Positions 18,419-29,879 are shown, numbered from the stretch's first letter. The stretch is DNA of 64,000 nucleotides from Anticarsia gemmatalis (GCF_050436995.1 NC_134767.1:8246001-8310000); one strand, 5' to 3'. Numbers and translations are program-made. Notes: generated by a model from the letters alone, not told the origin.

Positions 18419-18720
18419 GCAGTGATAGCCGAGTGGTTTAAGTTGACACCTCCCACGCAAGTGGTCGCAGGTTCGAACCCGAGGCGACACACCAATGACT
18501 TTTCGAAGTTATGTGTGTATTAGAAATAATGCTCCAACGGTGAAGGAAAACATCGTGAGGAAACCTTGCATGCCTAAAATTTGTTTAATACATTTATTGA
18601 GGGCATGCGAAGTCCCCAACCCGCACTTGGCCAGCGCGGTGGACTCAAGGTCTAAACCCTCCCTCATTACGGGAGGAGACCCTTGCCCAGCAGTGGGACA
18701 GTAACGGGTTAAATTTATTA
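18419..18720 (+). mobile_element. SINE-A, full-length tRNA-derived SINE
   Basis: The head is tRNA-like (box A AGTGATAGCCGAGTGG, box B GGTTCGAACCC). A body follows with ACGGTGAAGGAAAACATCGT and GAGGAAACCTTGCATGCC, then a 3' end CCCTTGCCCAGCAGTGGGAC and an ATTTATTA tail. The 3' end resembles moth LINE 3' ends, the usual sign that the SINE borrows LINE machinery. This copy is the reference for the family in the window. Confidence 0.9.
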
Positions 18721-19047
18721 TGTGCGATTTAGGCTACACCAACTACATTTTATATATTTAATTTTACATGCAATCTATTACAGTGTACAAGTAATTTAAA
18801 ACAAGATAAATCATTATACTTCGCATGTTATAATGATGTAATACAAATATAATAATATATAATCTTCATCGACTTTTCTTGCATAATGTACATACATACA
18901 TAATACATAACATCACGCTCGTTATGGTCTAAAGTGTAGGCAGGAGTGAGCGCGATATTCCCCAGTTAGGTATCAATATAGGGTGAGCCTTTTGCCATTT
19001 ACAGGGCACGTTACCGTACTCCGAGCAGCAATGGGGAATATAATATA

Positions 19048-19275
19048 CTAGCTGACTCGCGCAACTTCGCTTGCGTGACATAAAAGAGAGTGGGTCAATT
19101 TTTTTCCCGTTTTTGTATTTTTATTTATTAGTTGCCTGCTCCTATTGGTCTTAGCGTGATGATACGACTATCTAAAACTGAAATAATTTTTCAAATCGGA
19201 CCAGTACTTCCCGAGATTAGCGCGTTCAAACAAACAAACAAACCCACTCTCCAGCTTTATAATATTAAATATAGA
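19048..19275 (-). mobile_element. Helitron-A
   Basis: The plus strand begins CTAGCTGACTCGCGCAACTT and ends near TATAGA, with an ACAAACAAACAAA run; both termini are recognisable. Confidence 0.85.
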
Positions 19276-19315
19276 TTATATGGTATAGTCTGTAATAGAA
19301 TTTATCAAAAGTACT

Positions 19316-19382
19316 TTGCCCGACCCGGGAATCGATCCCTACACATTTGCACAACTATACCAACTGCGCCACTGAGGCACAC
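19316..19382 (-). mobile_element. tRNA-like SINE head remnant
   Basis: The minus strand has GTGCCTCAGTGGCGCAGTTG and GGGATCGATTCCCGGGTCG, spaced as boxes A and B. No clear body. Confidence 0.5.
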
Positions 19383-20360
19383 ACAAGTAATTGAAAACAA
19401 GATAAATCATTAAACTCCACATGTAATAATTATGTAATGTAAATAAATCTTCATAGACATCTTGCATAATGTACCCATTAATAAATAATACACGATCTAA
19501 TTAATGATCGTTACACGGTTTGTTATTATGTGGTGCATTTTGAATAGTTACGTCAGATGTTAGTTGATTTAGATTGATAGTGATTAATAGGATGTCTGGT
19601 AATAAACTTATGTATCTATAATATACTGATAATATAAAGCTGAAGATTCTGTTTGTTTGTTTGACAGCGCCAAACCCAGAAACAACTGATTCGTATTTTT
19701 TTTGTGCTAAATTTATTATTTAATTTTTTTATTGAGGAAAAATGGGCTTTCAGTAAGTTGGCTTGCCTCAATAGTAATTCCATAATTTCTTTCAACCCTG
19801 TGTAACAACAATATCTTGTAGCTATTTTTTTTTTAATTTTGATATTTTTATTAATAACCTGAGCTCCCTACGATCTAACAATCTAAGTGTAAAACTGCAG
19901 TAAAAATATTACGTATTTGCTTGTTTTTACTAAAACATAATCTTTATATTTCATACGGTAAACCACCAAAAATATGAGTCATTACCTGAAAATAATGTTT
20001 ACAGGGTACCTAAGCCTAAAAATTACATAAATCCTTTTCATTCTACAAACAAACTGATTACATACACTAGTCTTAAAAAACATACATTTTCACCTATTTC
20101 AAACAGTTGCATGCCAACCCTATTCCCTATACTGAGTTACGAGGGTTTAATGTGTACTATACAGAGCTCTCAACGAGTAATGTTCTATATTGGTACAACC
20201 CTAGCCAGTGTAATGGAAACATTATACGGATTGCCGTGTGGTTTATTAAAATTTTCATTGCTTTGCTTGCTCTAATTGATTAAATTGTTTTGTTTTGGTA
20301 TTTGGGATTCATTTTGACGATACTATCATTGTAATTGAATTGAATCATTTCATGATGAAA
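19383..20360. other. Partial repeat start, otherwise nothing recognisable
   Basis: GATAATATAAAGCTGAAGAT near 19627 resembles the first bases of Helitron-A, and the match is lost after about 60 bases. The rest is AT-rich. Confidence 0.4.
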
Positions 20361-20620
20361 CTAGCTGACCCGCGCAACTTCGCTTGCGTCACATAAGAGA
20401 ATGGGTCAAATTTTTCCCCGTTTTTGCAACATTTTCTATTGCTGCTCTGCTCCTCTTGGTCGCACCGTGATGATATATAGCCTATAGCCTTCCTCGATAA
20501 ATGGTCTATCTAACACTGAAAGAATTTTTCAAATCGGACCAGTAGTTCCTGAGATTAGCGCGTTCAAACAAACAAACAAACAAACAAACAAACTCTTCAG
20601 CTTTATAATATTAGTATAGA
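20361..20620 (-). mobile_element. Helitron-A, complete
   Basis: Begins CTAGCTGACCCGCGCAACTT and ends TATTAGTATAGA on the plus strand, with (CAAA)n near the 5' end of the element. Confidence 0.9.
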
Positions 20621-22100
20621 TTTGTCTAGTCAAAACAGTTAATTGCGACCAAAGCCAACCTGTGCCAATACGACATGCAAAACATATTCATTAAGGATTT
20701 ATAAGCCAGTAAAAAATAAGCCATTTCTTTTGCTTCTAAAGGAATATGATAAACTAAAGAATTAACTTATCACGGTTATCTAACAGCGTTTCAAAATGCA
20801 CTTAGTGTCAATCTTCTTTTTTTATAATTTCCGTTAATGAAAAATGTAAATTAAAAATACTGAATAAGTACCTACATACCTACTTAAACCCTAATTTTGT
20901 TAATCTCTTGTCTGTCTTTCAGCCTGAATTGGGCTCGTTGCTATAATACGGGCTACTATAAAGAAAATTTTAAAAGAAATTTTCAATACACACTAACTAA
21001 AAGTCATGTTTTATGTATTAGATATCAATAATTACGAATACCTCTATTTTTCTACTATGTGACTATGAAAATATTCGATATTCCTCACTGAATAGCATCA
21101 GTAACTAAAAACAAATAAAATTCTCCAAACAAAAGGCATTTAAAAAGTAAATAAACGAGCTGTATACGTGAGAGGAAAGTGAAGCAACATTACAACATTA
21201 GTTAGTAGGTGCGATCTATACGACAAGGAGTAATGGCGGAACCTATACTAGCGACCGAATTTATTTACGTATATAGGTCTTGTAAATATGTCTCTGTAAA
21301 CTGTGTACGGATAGATTTTTTTGGTAAAACGTGTCTAGTTTTGTTTCATGATAGAAAATTGCATTTTTTTTAACCCATTAGTATTCCACTACTGGGTAAA
21401 GGAACGACGGAAGGGTTAACATCCGTTACACTTAATCTTTCGCACATCAAAGCAAAACCTAAAAAGCCGCAACCAAACAAGCTCATTGAGGCTCTCATAA
21501 CACCCCCACTTTTATCAGTAGGCCACCCTCTGAACTCGGCTATTAATCAGGCCGTTGTTGCCATGCACCTCTTGCATCCCCCTCGCACCCCTGTGCAAGA
21601 GCGAGAGAACAATAGCTTTTATTTTGACACTATATACGTCAGATGCAGAAAGGGAAGTTTTGTCAAAGAACAATTGCAGTTTTGGTTCGCCTTTGTTTGA
21701 GGACTAAGTTACCGTTTGTGATTTTCAATGGGTCGTTATGTTTGTATAGAAACCGTAGAGCTTTGGTTTTATTCGTGCAAAACCGTTTTAGGCATATAAC
21801 ATTATGATATATTTTCTTTTTACCGTTAAGTAATTAAATAAGCTGCTTTTGTTGCTAGAAGTATTCGGAAAATCGCCAAAAACTTTTGTTTATTTACAGC
21901 TTTTAAGCACAAATACTTAAGAATGTTAACCCGTTAAAAAAAATTGAAAATAAGCTAGTACCAAGAAAAATAATCCTAAATAAACATACTTAAGAAGTAG
22001 TATCACATTTCTTAAGAAAGTATTCTTGGTAAAATGTCTGAAAAGAAACACATTTCTAGTAACATGGCATCATCATTTTTACGTAAAAAAACTAGCTTAC
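20621..22100. other. Intron sequence next to the N-terminal exon
   Basis: It includes a decayed SINE-A/LINE end near 21375-21410 and a less AT-rich stretch at 21480-21720. No exon-like frame was identified. Confidence 0.45.
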
Positions 22101-23057
22101 CTGCGGCAGATGTCTTGTTTTCCTCGGCGCTTGGTTTTCCTTCCCGTTTCCCGATAAGCACTTCCCGTTTGGCACCGCACTGCCCGCCTGTACACTTTTT
22201 ATCTCTTCCTTTACCTCCGTACCTATAGGCCTCGAAATCGGTATGTTGTGCTTCTCAAAATATCCATTCTGTATCATTTGGTCCAACGAAACTTCTAATT
22301 CACGAACTGGCACCACTTTCCTACCAAAAATCGGATCATCAACCACCATTTTCCGATTGCAACCAGACACTTCGGAGAATTTAACGTTCTTTTTTGGCTC
22401 TTCGCCTTTTTTCGGGCGAGTTCGGCCCCTTTCGGGAGGGTCAGTCGTCCAGTAGCGAGCGTTTTTATCAGATATCCGATGCGGTTTACAAACGGCGACG
22501 TTTTTAGGTGTGCCATTTGCATTTCGTGGTGCGTTTAATGAATTTTTGGTGGGATTTAAAGAGCTTTTTGAAGGGTTTAGGGTTACAGTATTCGGGGGAA
22601 CTTTCGCAGTGTTTTTTGGTGTAGAATTATTAGTTTCTCTTGGTCTAGTGCTAGCGGGTTTTCTATAAGGCTCATAAGATTCACGCGAGCGCCTCTCGTG
22701 TTCGATTCGAAAGTCGTAATGATCTTTTTTGTACCTCCTGTTGTTTCTCTCGTCGTAGTTGTAGTAATTTCTTGGAAGCGAATTGTATTTGATGTCGTAA
22801 GTGGTCGGTAGGTTAAGGTACTCTGGTCTGATTGGTCGGAAGAGGGATAATCGTCCCTGTGCCTCATCGAAATCTGAATATATATCTTCGTAAACGTATC
22901 CGTTCTTGCGTCTGGGTCGGTCGTGTAGGTCCCGGCGTCTCTCTTGCCTGTATCGATTGGTTTCCCTGTCGTACGGTTCATATCGGCGCCTGAATTCGTA
23001 TTCATAGTCGCAATCAGGCCTCCTTTCATAGAGCAATCTCTCGCGGGAGCCGGCCAT
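22101..23057 (-). CDS. N-terminal coding exon of a putative Tret1-like sugar transporter
   Basis: This frame is open for 319 codons from the ATG at 23057 (context GGACAATGGCC) to a consensus donor (CAG before GTAAGC, intron GT at 22099-22100). The open frame continues upstream, but without another ATG. A polypyrimidine tract and AG at 23083-23084 look like an acceptor, which would make 23058-23082 the end of the 5' UTR. The protein is rich in Arg, Tyr, Asp and Glu in its first 140 residues, then in Asn/Thr/Pro/Ser/Lys, with no signal peptide or membrane segment; a later stretch includes DPIFGRKVVPVRELEVSLDQ. This is what a disordered cytosolic tail would look like. The exon ends in phase 0 with a Gln codon, which fits directly onto the transporter exon at 2294. 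Some insect Tret1 isoforms are known to carry long cytosolic N-termini. The coding call is strong; the identity comes only from the proposed splice. Confidence 0.7.
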
Positions 23058-23082
23058 TGTCCTCTTATTAGATTTTTCCCGC
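23058..23082 (-). other. Probable 5' UTR part of the same exon, with splice acceptor upstream
   Basis: Read on the minus strand, CTTTTCTTTTCAG ends at 23083 and is followed by GCGGGAAAAATC and then the ATG at 23057. This is a good acceptor, so at least one untranslated exon should lie further right. It could not be located by eye. Confidence 0.5.
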
Positions 23083-23609
23083 CTGAAAAGAAAAGAATCG
23101 TATATCAATGAGGGATTGGCGAGATTCAACGGATTTGTGGGGTCGGGACGGTAGCCGCATTCCTTGTCGCTTTCACTCTGATATTAGTTCGCAGTGAAAG
23201 AGGATAGTTAAATTTGTTACGGCCGTATTTTGCGCTTTTCATGCTTTGAGAAGATAAATTTAAATATAATGCATTTCACAATTTACATTATTGTGTTAGT
23301 ATATTCATTTGATAATTTTGGTACTATTAAACTATTAAACTCAATTGAGTGTTTTGTTGCTGTTCGAGAATCGAATAGTATCTAAATTTTGCTCTATAAA
23401 ACTTCGCCGTAACATTACGTTACTCGTTACGATAAAGATACTTATAAAGATATAGATACTTTATGCTTTCTAAGTAAAATTAATTAAATTACTTAGTTTA
23501 ATTATTTAACTTAGTTTTTTTACTAAACTACACTAGTCTGTAACCTTAATTATCGAGAACATGGACGTCATAAATATTATCTATAACTAAAGGGGTTTTA
23601 AAATATAAT
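23083..23609. other. Upstream of the N-terminal exon; no identified exon
   Basis: The first 100 bases are less AT-rich and could hold a promoter or non-coding exon, but no TATA box or clear donor was seen. Confidence 0.4.
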
Positions 23610-23652
23610 AAAGAACCCTTTTTATCTGTACCTCAGAGCTAAGGATGTATTA
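23610..23652 (+). repeat. 43 bp direct repeat, left copy
   Basis: It is identical to 25158-25200 and includes CTGTACCTCAGAGCTAAGGA. The two copies bracket 1.5 kb that includes the long inverted repeat. Confidence 0.85.
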
Positions 23653-23689
23653 TTTAATAAATTTATGACTTTTTATAATGATTGATTGA

Positions 23690-24370
23690 TTGATCTGGGG
23701 GCACGGAAGTGCCCCCGCAAGTCGAGCAAAAAAAAAGCGGCACGGCCGTAACATCCTTTTCTCGAAGCAATTCGGGCTATTATTGACACCCCTATAATTT
23801 CGTTGTGGATAAAACAAGAAGCCTGGATTTTCAGCAACTAATCAGTCATTGCATAAACACGGTATATTTAAAATTTCAGTCAATTTGAACCAGTAGTTTA
23901 AGAATGACAACTTGTTAAAATTTTGAATTTTGTCACTCACTGATTCACTGACTCACTGACTCACCGATCATCAAAAGTCTAAGGTACTTCTAGCAGACCT
24001 AGAAGCTTAAAATTTAGAATACGAATAGGGTTTAGTGTCTTAATCATGGGAAAAATTTAATATTTTCTAATTTCGGTCCAGTTTTCTAAATACACCAACT
24101 GCAACAATAACTTTGTAATCCCATATAAATGTATACGATTACAAGGTTACATTTGCAGTTAATGAATTATTATTACTGTAGAAAATAAAATAAATAGGTG
24201 TAAATAGGTACCTACTATATGAGGCATAATAGGAGGGGGTAAAGGGTGGGTAAGGGTGTTTAACCCATGAAACTGAACAACATTCCCATAAGAAAATATG
24301 TTGAATTATGAAAAAAAAACGTCTTTCCATACAAATTGGACTTATGTTCGCTCTACAAAAAGAAGTGAGA
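23690..24370. repeat. Probable dispersed repeat with a GC hairpin
   Basis: It opens with GGGGGCAC-GGAA-GTGCCCCC (23697-23716), continues GCGGCACGGCCGTAACATCC, and has a (GACTCACT)n-like patch near 23940. I associate this arrangement with moth repeats, but there is only one copy in the window. Confidence 0.4.
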
Positions 24371-24841
24371 TGCCATCAAAAACAATCTGTAAAAACTTCA
24401 AGTCTCGCCGTAAAAAGTTGTGAGATCTATATAATACCAAGTCGATTAATCTATTTAGTCTCTACTTAAAGGACCTTCTGTCTTAAGTTATTACGTATGT
24501 TATTATCAAGCCAATTTTTAAAAAATACCTTTAAAACAAATAGATCGACTTGGTCATCGCAAGAAAACACAAATTCGCCATTATTAACATTTCAGGAGCA
24601 TTAACTTCTTGTCGTGCTGTGTAGTGTGATACATACTAATAATCAAATCATGCGATGGCCAGGTCGGTCTATTTGTTTTAGAGGTATTTTTTTTAAATTG
24701 GCATGATAATAACATACGTAATAACTTAAGACAGAAGGTCCTTTAAGTAGAGACTAAATAGATTAATCGACTTGGTATTATATAGATCTCACAACTTTTT
24801 ACGGCGAGACTTGAAGTTTTTACAGATTGTTTTTGATGGCA
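24371..24841. repeat. Long inverted repeat, 191 bp arms
   Basis: The arms at 24371-24561 and 24651-24841 are identical for their outer 137 or so bases and differ at about seven sites in the inner part, around an 89-base centre. No open frame. No clear target duplication was found, so it may be a foldback transposon or an inverted duplication. Confidence 0.92.
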
Positions 24842-25157
24842 TTGATTTTACAAGTAGCTTAAAACTCAATACATATTAAACTAGCCAAAGATATTTTGTG
24901 TTTATTCGTTTGCCTTCTTTTACGACTAAACGGCTGAACTAATACAGGTGAAACTCTGACAAAGCTAAGGATTGTAGCCCAGGAAATGTTTACGCAAAGT
25001 TGAAATTTCAATTTTTTTCATTTAAAGGATTATTTAATAAGAAAAGATAAGTTTTATATATTTCCCAGATATCCATGGAACTAAAAATTGCCACTTACAT
25101 GCAAGAAAATGGTGGATTTTTAAAATATAATGGTTTATTGTCATCGTGGCAAAGGGT

Positions 25158-25200
25158 AAAGAACCCTTTTTATCTGTACCTCAGAGCTAAGGATGTATTA
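25158..25200 (+). repeat. 43 bp direct repeat, right copy
   Basis: Same sequence and orientation as 23610-23652. Its left side adds GGTTTATTGTCATCGTGGCA, missing from the other copy. Confidence 0.85.
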
Positions 25201-25992
25201 TGTCACTCCCACTCATATATTATGTATTGTAATTCAAGTTCGTGCCTTTTTTTGGTACAGACGAAGTAATGGTTATGATAATGGAATGTTTGAGACGTTG
25301 GGGTTATTTATAGAATTTTTATAATTTGGTTTTATGAAGAAATAAAAATTATTTGGAATTTTCAGTGAAACTAGTAGAAAAAACAATTATTTATTATACA
25401 AATATGTAAGATAAGTAAATGACATTTTTATGTTTATATACTGGTATATAAAATCGATACAATATGCCATGGAGATGACCAATCATAAATGGTAAAAAAT
25501 AAACTATAAATTTGTTTTTGTCCATTAGGATTGACACTTGTGGACCTATAGGTATTTGCAAACTCCACTTTTTGGTTTATATCCATGACCATTAAAAGGC
25601 TTTACCATAACATAAAACATACCTCTACAAAGTAGATAAGGAAAGTCTTCCTTGCCGAAAAAAAATATACACAGAATGCATAATACAAAAAAACACCTTC
25701 TCCGTACTACAAATAAAAATTACATTAAAATTTCATTCAAATGCACTTACAAGATGCATTCAATTATCACATGACGTCAGCTCTTAGCTAATACATTCAG
25801 TGCTATGAAATGCAGTTACATTATCTGCTAGATGTAGATTAGATTATTTAGAATATGAATGCTATTATGGAGATTTTCTAGATTACGCCGTTTGAGACTA
25901 GACTTTCACAGATGATATAAATGCATTTTTTTATAACTTAGATCTTTTATAGGGCTATTTTGAACTAAAATTGTTTTAACCAATATTTTTTA
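25201..25992. other. No recognisable feature
   Basis: AT-rich, no convincing frame or repeat. Confidence 0.5.
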
Positions 25993-26237
25993 CTAGCTGA
26001 CCCGCGCAACTTCGCTTGCGTCACATAAGAGAGAATCGGTCAAGATTTTCCCCGTTTTTATTACATTTATACTACTACTCTGCTTCTATTTGTCGTAGCG
26101 TGATGATATATAGCCTATAGCCTTCCTCGATAAATGGACTATCTAACACTGAAAGAATTTTTCAAATCGGACCAGTAGTTCCTGAGATTAGCGCGTTCAA
26201 ACAAACAAACTCTTCAGCTTTATAATATTAGTATAGA
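25993..26237 (-). mobile_element. Helitron-A, complete
   Basis: Same termini as the 20361 copy; the CAAA run is short, about two units. Confidence 0.9.
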
Positions 26238-26398
26238 TGACTATTGTTGTACCCGATAATATAGGCAGAAGTGTTTGCAATTCAAACCGAAATATGCACG
26301 TTTCACCATTAATAAAGGTAGTCTTATGTAATGGGGGCGAGCTTGTTATCAACATACCGGACACGTTACCCATTTCCGGGCTACTATTGAGAAATCGT

Positions 26399-26611
26399 AC
26401 TTAATATTATAAATGCGAAAGTTTGTGAGTATGTATAGATGTTTGTTACTCTTTCACGCAAATACTACTAATCGATTTCCATGAAATTTAATATGTACGT
26501 AGCTGAAGACCCAGAATAACATATAGGCATCATTTTATCCCGGAGTTCCCGCGGGATCGGGATTTACACGGGAAGAGTTTCTACGCGGACAAAGTCGCGA
26601 GCGGCTTCTAG
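26399..26611 (+). mobile_element. Helitron-B
   Basis: Starts TTAATATTATAAATGCGAAA and ends GTCGCGAGCGGCTTCTAG before T, the CTAG-type end. Confidence 0.78.
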
Positions 26612-27039
26612 TTCTAATATAAATTTAAAAAGGCTAAGAGTACCTTGCCTGACCCGGTAATCGAACCAGAACCCTCGCGATCATTACTTGTATTTCTTTC
26701 ACATCCATACATCTTGTCATACAGGACCGCTCGAAATTATAAGTATATTATACTGAAAACTCTACCATCCCTACCCACCCTCACTGAAACAAAGCGTGAA
26801 AGTATAATATTTTCAGTATGCAAAATAACTTGGGTAATATAATAACGTTTCATTTTGTGAATGAGAGTCCCGGCCGCCGCAGACTGAGCGCTTTAGTGAT
26901 GCGCCTGTGCGTGCAAAATAAATATTTTATATCGATAATTATTTTATAGCGGTTTTATTTCTGTGTTTTAATAGTTTGTTGAGGAGACGAAAGGTTATTT
27001 TCAGGTAGTATTGTCGGGAAAGAAGTTTCGTATGTAAAG

Positions 27040-27373
27040 CTCGTGGTTTAGTTATCAACAGCCGCGCGGATCGATCTCTGAGGTTAAGTTATGCTGGCCG
27101 AGGTTGTTCTGTGAATGGGCGAACATCTTATACCTATCAAGTTCCTCCGTATTTCGGAAGGCACGTTAAATTGTCGGTCCCGGCTGTCATTTTCAAAGAT
27201 CTCTCACAGTCGTCAACAGTAGTTCGTAGCTTGAAAGTCTGACAACCAGTCTTACTGAAGGGTACCGTGATATAACCCAGGTAACTGGGTTGTTGATCTA
27301 AGATAGGCTCCATGTAAAATACTGATATTCAGGAGCATTCCGTGAGACTGGAAGCCGATTTCAACATAGTAGA
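27040..27373 (+). mobile_element. 5S-SINE-1
   Basis: GCTCGTGGTTTAGTTATCAA, GATCGATCTCTGAGGTTAAG, GGCACGTTAAATTGTCGG and GTGAGACTGGAAGCCGATT appear in order. Confidence 0.85.
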
Positions 27374-27520
27374 AAGACAGGCTAGACTGATGATGGTCGC
27401 GTATCCACATACGCGACCGTATGATAATGTTTAGTAACTAACTAAATAAGTAGATATTTTTCGAAGAATAACTATGTGACATTAATTCAATTAAAAACAT
27501 CGACAAGTCTCCTCACTAGA

Positions 27521-27552
27521 GGTGCTCCGTGGCGCAGTGCGGTACAAGCCGG
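27521..27552 (+). mobile_element. SINE head fragment
   Basis: GGTGCTCCGTGGCGCAGTGC is a tRNA-like box A; nothing of the body follows. Confidence 0.4.
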
Positions 27553-28345
27553 TCCATCGATAAATCTTTACGAACGTTTCACAGAACGATACAACAACGC
27601 TTATTGTCGCCCCTCTAATTCACTCCATGTGAAGAATTATTCCCCATATCCTGACTCCTTGGGAATACAAACGACATAATTGTTTGGGGATGAAGGATTA
27701 AGGGGTGTTTGGGTTTGTTTCTGCTATTGTAGACCAGAAATTGTTATAACTAAGTACTAATATTATCACGTTATAGGTATATAACCTATATAACTATTTA
27801 GGTAGCAGATGTCTGTAACGTATTGGTTAAAATGTTGTAGGTCGTAGTGGATCGTAAATTCGATTACCACGTAGAACAATGTGTGATGTGTAAACATTTG
27901 ACTTCCATGCAGTTGTAGGTACATTGTTTTTGTTGCTTATATGTTTGTAAGATTGTTACAAACGAGTTCCCCATTGTGGCAATCACATCCAAAAAAACAC
28001 CAATTTATTCACATATGTTTTATACTCTAATCTTGTTTAAGAAAGTCTAATCGCAAGACTTCTCATTCATACATTGTCCAGAATAACCCTATAAAAATAC
28101 CACAATATAACGTATATAAGTAGGTTCTAAACAGCTTTTAAAACCGGCTGAATATCCGAAACTGAAAGGATTGGCTTCACCAACAATCCCGGAAAGTAAC
28201 GGGATCCTTTCTATAAAGTTTGTATAAATGTGCAATGAAAAGTTTGCAACAAGCTATCTGTTTTATCCGTAAACAGGTTCAATAGTTTTCTGATTCGAGA
28301 ATAAATTGTTTGGGAGATTTTGTTTCCTGATTTACTTTATGTATT

Positions 28346-28415
28346 TTTATGGACTCAAGGCCTTACCCCTCCCTCATTTGGGAGGAGACCCTTGTCTAGC
28401 AGTGGGACAGTATGG
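28346..28415 (+). mobile_element. SINE-A 3' fragment
   Basis: Contains ATGGACTCAAGGCCTTACCC and GGAGGAGACCCTTGTCTAGC before a 5S-type SINE remnant. Confidence 0.7.
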
Positions 28416-28474
28416 GGAAAAAAATGCCTCGTGAATATGGTTTTAAATGGTTTAGGGTCATGGTTCCTAATTAA

Positions 28475-28562
28475 GATAAAGATAACAGTCGATAAGGCAT
28501 GTCAAAGGCCTGTCGGGCGGCTAGAACTGCTTTGACACTAAGTTGACCACAAAGCGTAGGAT
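28475..28562 (+). mobile_element. 5S-SINE-2 3' fragment
   Basis: GATAACAGTCGATAAGGCAT, GTCAAAGGCCTGTCGGGCGG and TTGACACTAAGTTGACCAC remain. Confidence 0.65.
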
Positions 28563-29879
28563 ATATTTATGTATTGAATTTCATACAATGAATGAATGAA
28601 TGAATAAAGAGATCCGGTTATTCTAGTCTCAAACAAGCATACAAACTGCAAAACTGTCCCACAAAAAGCCTATATTTCCTTTCATTAAAAACTGTCGCAA
28701 AATATTTCAAAATCAATTTATAATATTGTTGCTAACTGGTTCAGTCTGACGCATTGCGGTGTGGGGTTGGTGCCAAATTGTTAAATCGTTGTATTGTACT
28801 AATTGTGACTGTCACCTTGAAGGTACCGTGTTATTTTGCTAATGTTTGACGATGTTTTAGTACAATGACGAAAGTAATAGAAGTAATGGTGTTGATATTA
28901 CTTTTGATGGGACAATTTGGTTTGATTACAAGTTGTAGTACTAGATACAAATTGAAACCCGTTTTTTATAATTTAACATTCTGAGGTAAGGTGTGTATTT
29001 GGAGTTATAAGGTAAGTAATATTTACGTTCAAAATAAATAAAAATAGTAGATAGAGAATCATACATACACAGAAAATATCAAGCCTTTTTCCCATAAGAG
29101 TATGCAGTGACCAAAGAACGCCACTTGGTACAATCCTTACAAACTTTCCTTGCCATATTCAGATCCATACATCATTCGATTCAAAAGTAGTTGTTTTATC
29201 AATGTAAGACATGCAACATTGAACATCAATTATTGAAACTCTCGCATTAGGTCAGGATGGCACATTCCATCTATAGCGTAAAACCGTCTATTTTAAATAA
29301 TAAAAAACAGCTGACTTACTGCCATTTTTTTATTACAGACTTTCTAGATTCTTTTACAGACATTCTGCAAACGATGCAACTCGATTATAACGATTATCCC
29401 TAATTAACTATTACCCTATACACAGAGTATGCTATCCTGGCTATATTTATACAAAGTGGGACTACCTAATTCTTCACGAAGATTACTGCATTATTCTGTA
29501 ATTTTATTTTGCTCCACATTTTATTAGGTTATACTGGCTATACTGACTAGCTGTTAAAGAGCTTTGAATAAAATGCGACAGTCCGTAGCTGAAGGTTAAC
29601 CAACACAGATACATCCTAATAGATTGGAAAAAACCGCAATAGGAAGTGCAATCTAACCACATACAATTCTGGATAATCAGTAGTAGTAGTATAGTAGTTC
29701 TTGTATAAATAAAGATACTTATATTTTTTCTTAATGTATCGGCGTTGGAAGTTGGTGTCAAATCCTACACACTTATATTTTATGTCAGCTCATTCAAAGA
29801 ATGGAAACAACATCGGGAGACTGTTTTCTTTACGAAAAGTTTCTAAAAGGGCGTTCAATAGTGCGACTCTTTGCAGTCG

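Larger units (their letters stand above)
2295..22100 (-). other. Putative 19.8 kb TE-rich intron joining the two transporter exons
   Basis: Both ends carry consensus splice signals in the same phase: donor GTAAGC just below 22101 and acceptor TTTCTACAG just above 2294. The interval holds a Gypsy element, a hAT MITE, Helitrons, SINEs and unique AT-rich DNA, with no other convincing host exon. That the two exons belong to one transcript is an inference. Confidence 0.5.
27553..29879. other. Mostly unrecognised, with SINE scraps
   Basis: Besides the fragments at 28346 and 28475, it holds an (AATG)n microsatellite near 28588. Near 29085-29170 is a repeat scrap (CCCATAAGAGTATGCAGTGA) that recurs at 35280. 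Confidence 0.45.

Noticed and set aside
18421..18490. Possible tRNA-Ser or tRNA-Leu gene (also near 42780, 53900 and 63676)
   Set aside because: Boxes A and B are present but a proper acceptor stem is not, and each is followed by the SINE body, so these are SINE heads.
18495..18704. Repeated frame ending PSLITGGDPCPAVGQ, also at 42542-42724 and 53668-53850
   Set aside because: The frame is the body of SINE-A read in one frame, so its recurrence is due to SINE copies and not to a protein family.
22583..23029. A 148-codon minus-strand frame rich in Thr/Asp/Arg
   Set aside because: It overlaps the 319-codon transporter exon in another frame and lacks splice or start support; it reflects the biased composition of the real frame.
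22095..23129. Longer N-terminus beginning at 23129 for the transporter exon
   Set aside because: The codon there is TTG, not ATG, and a good splice acceptor lies between it and the ATG at 23057.
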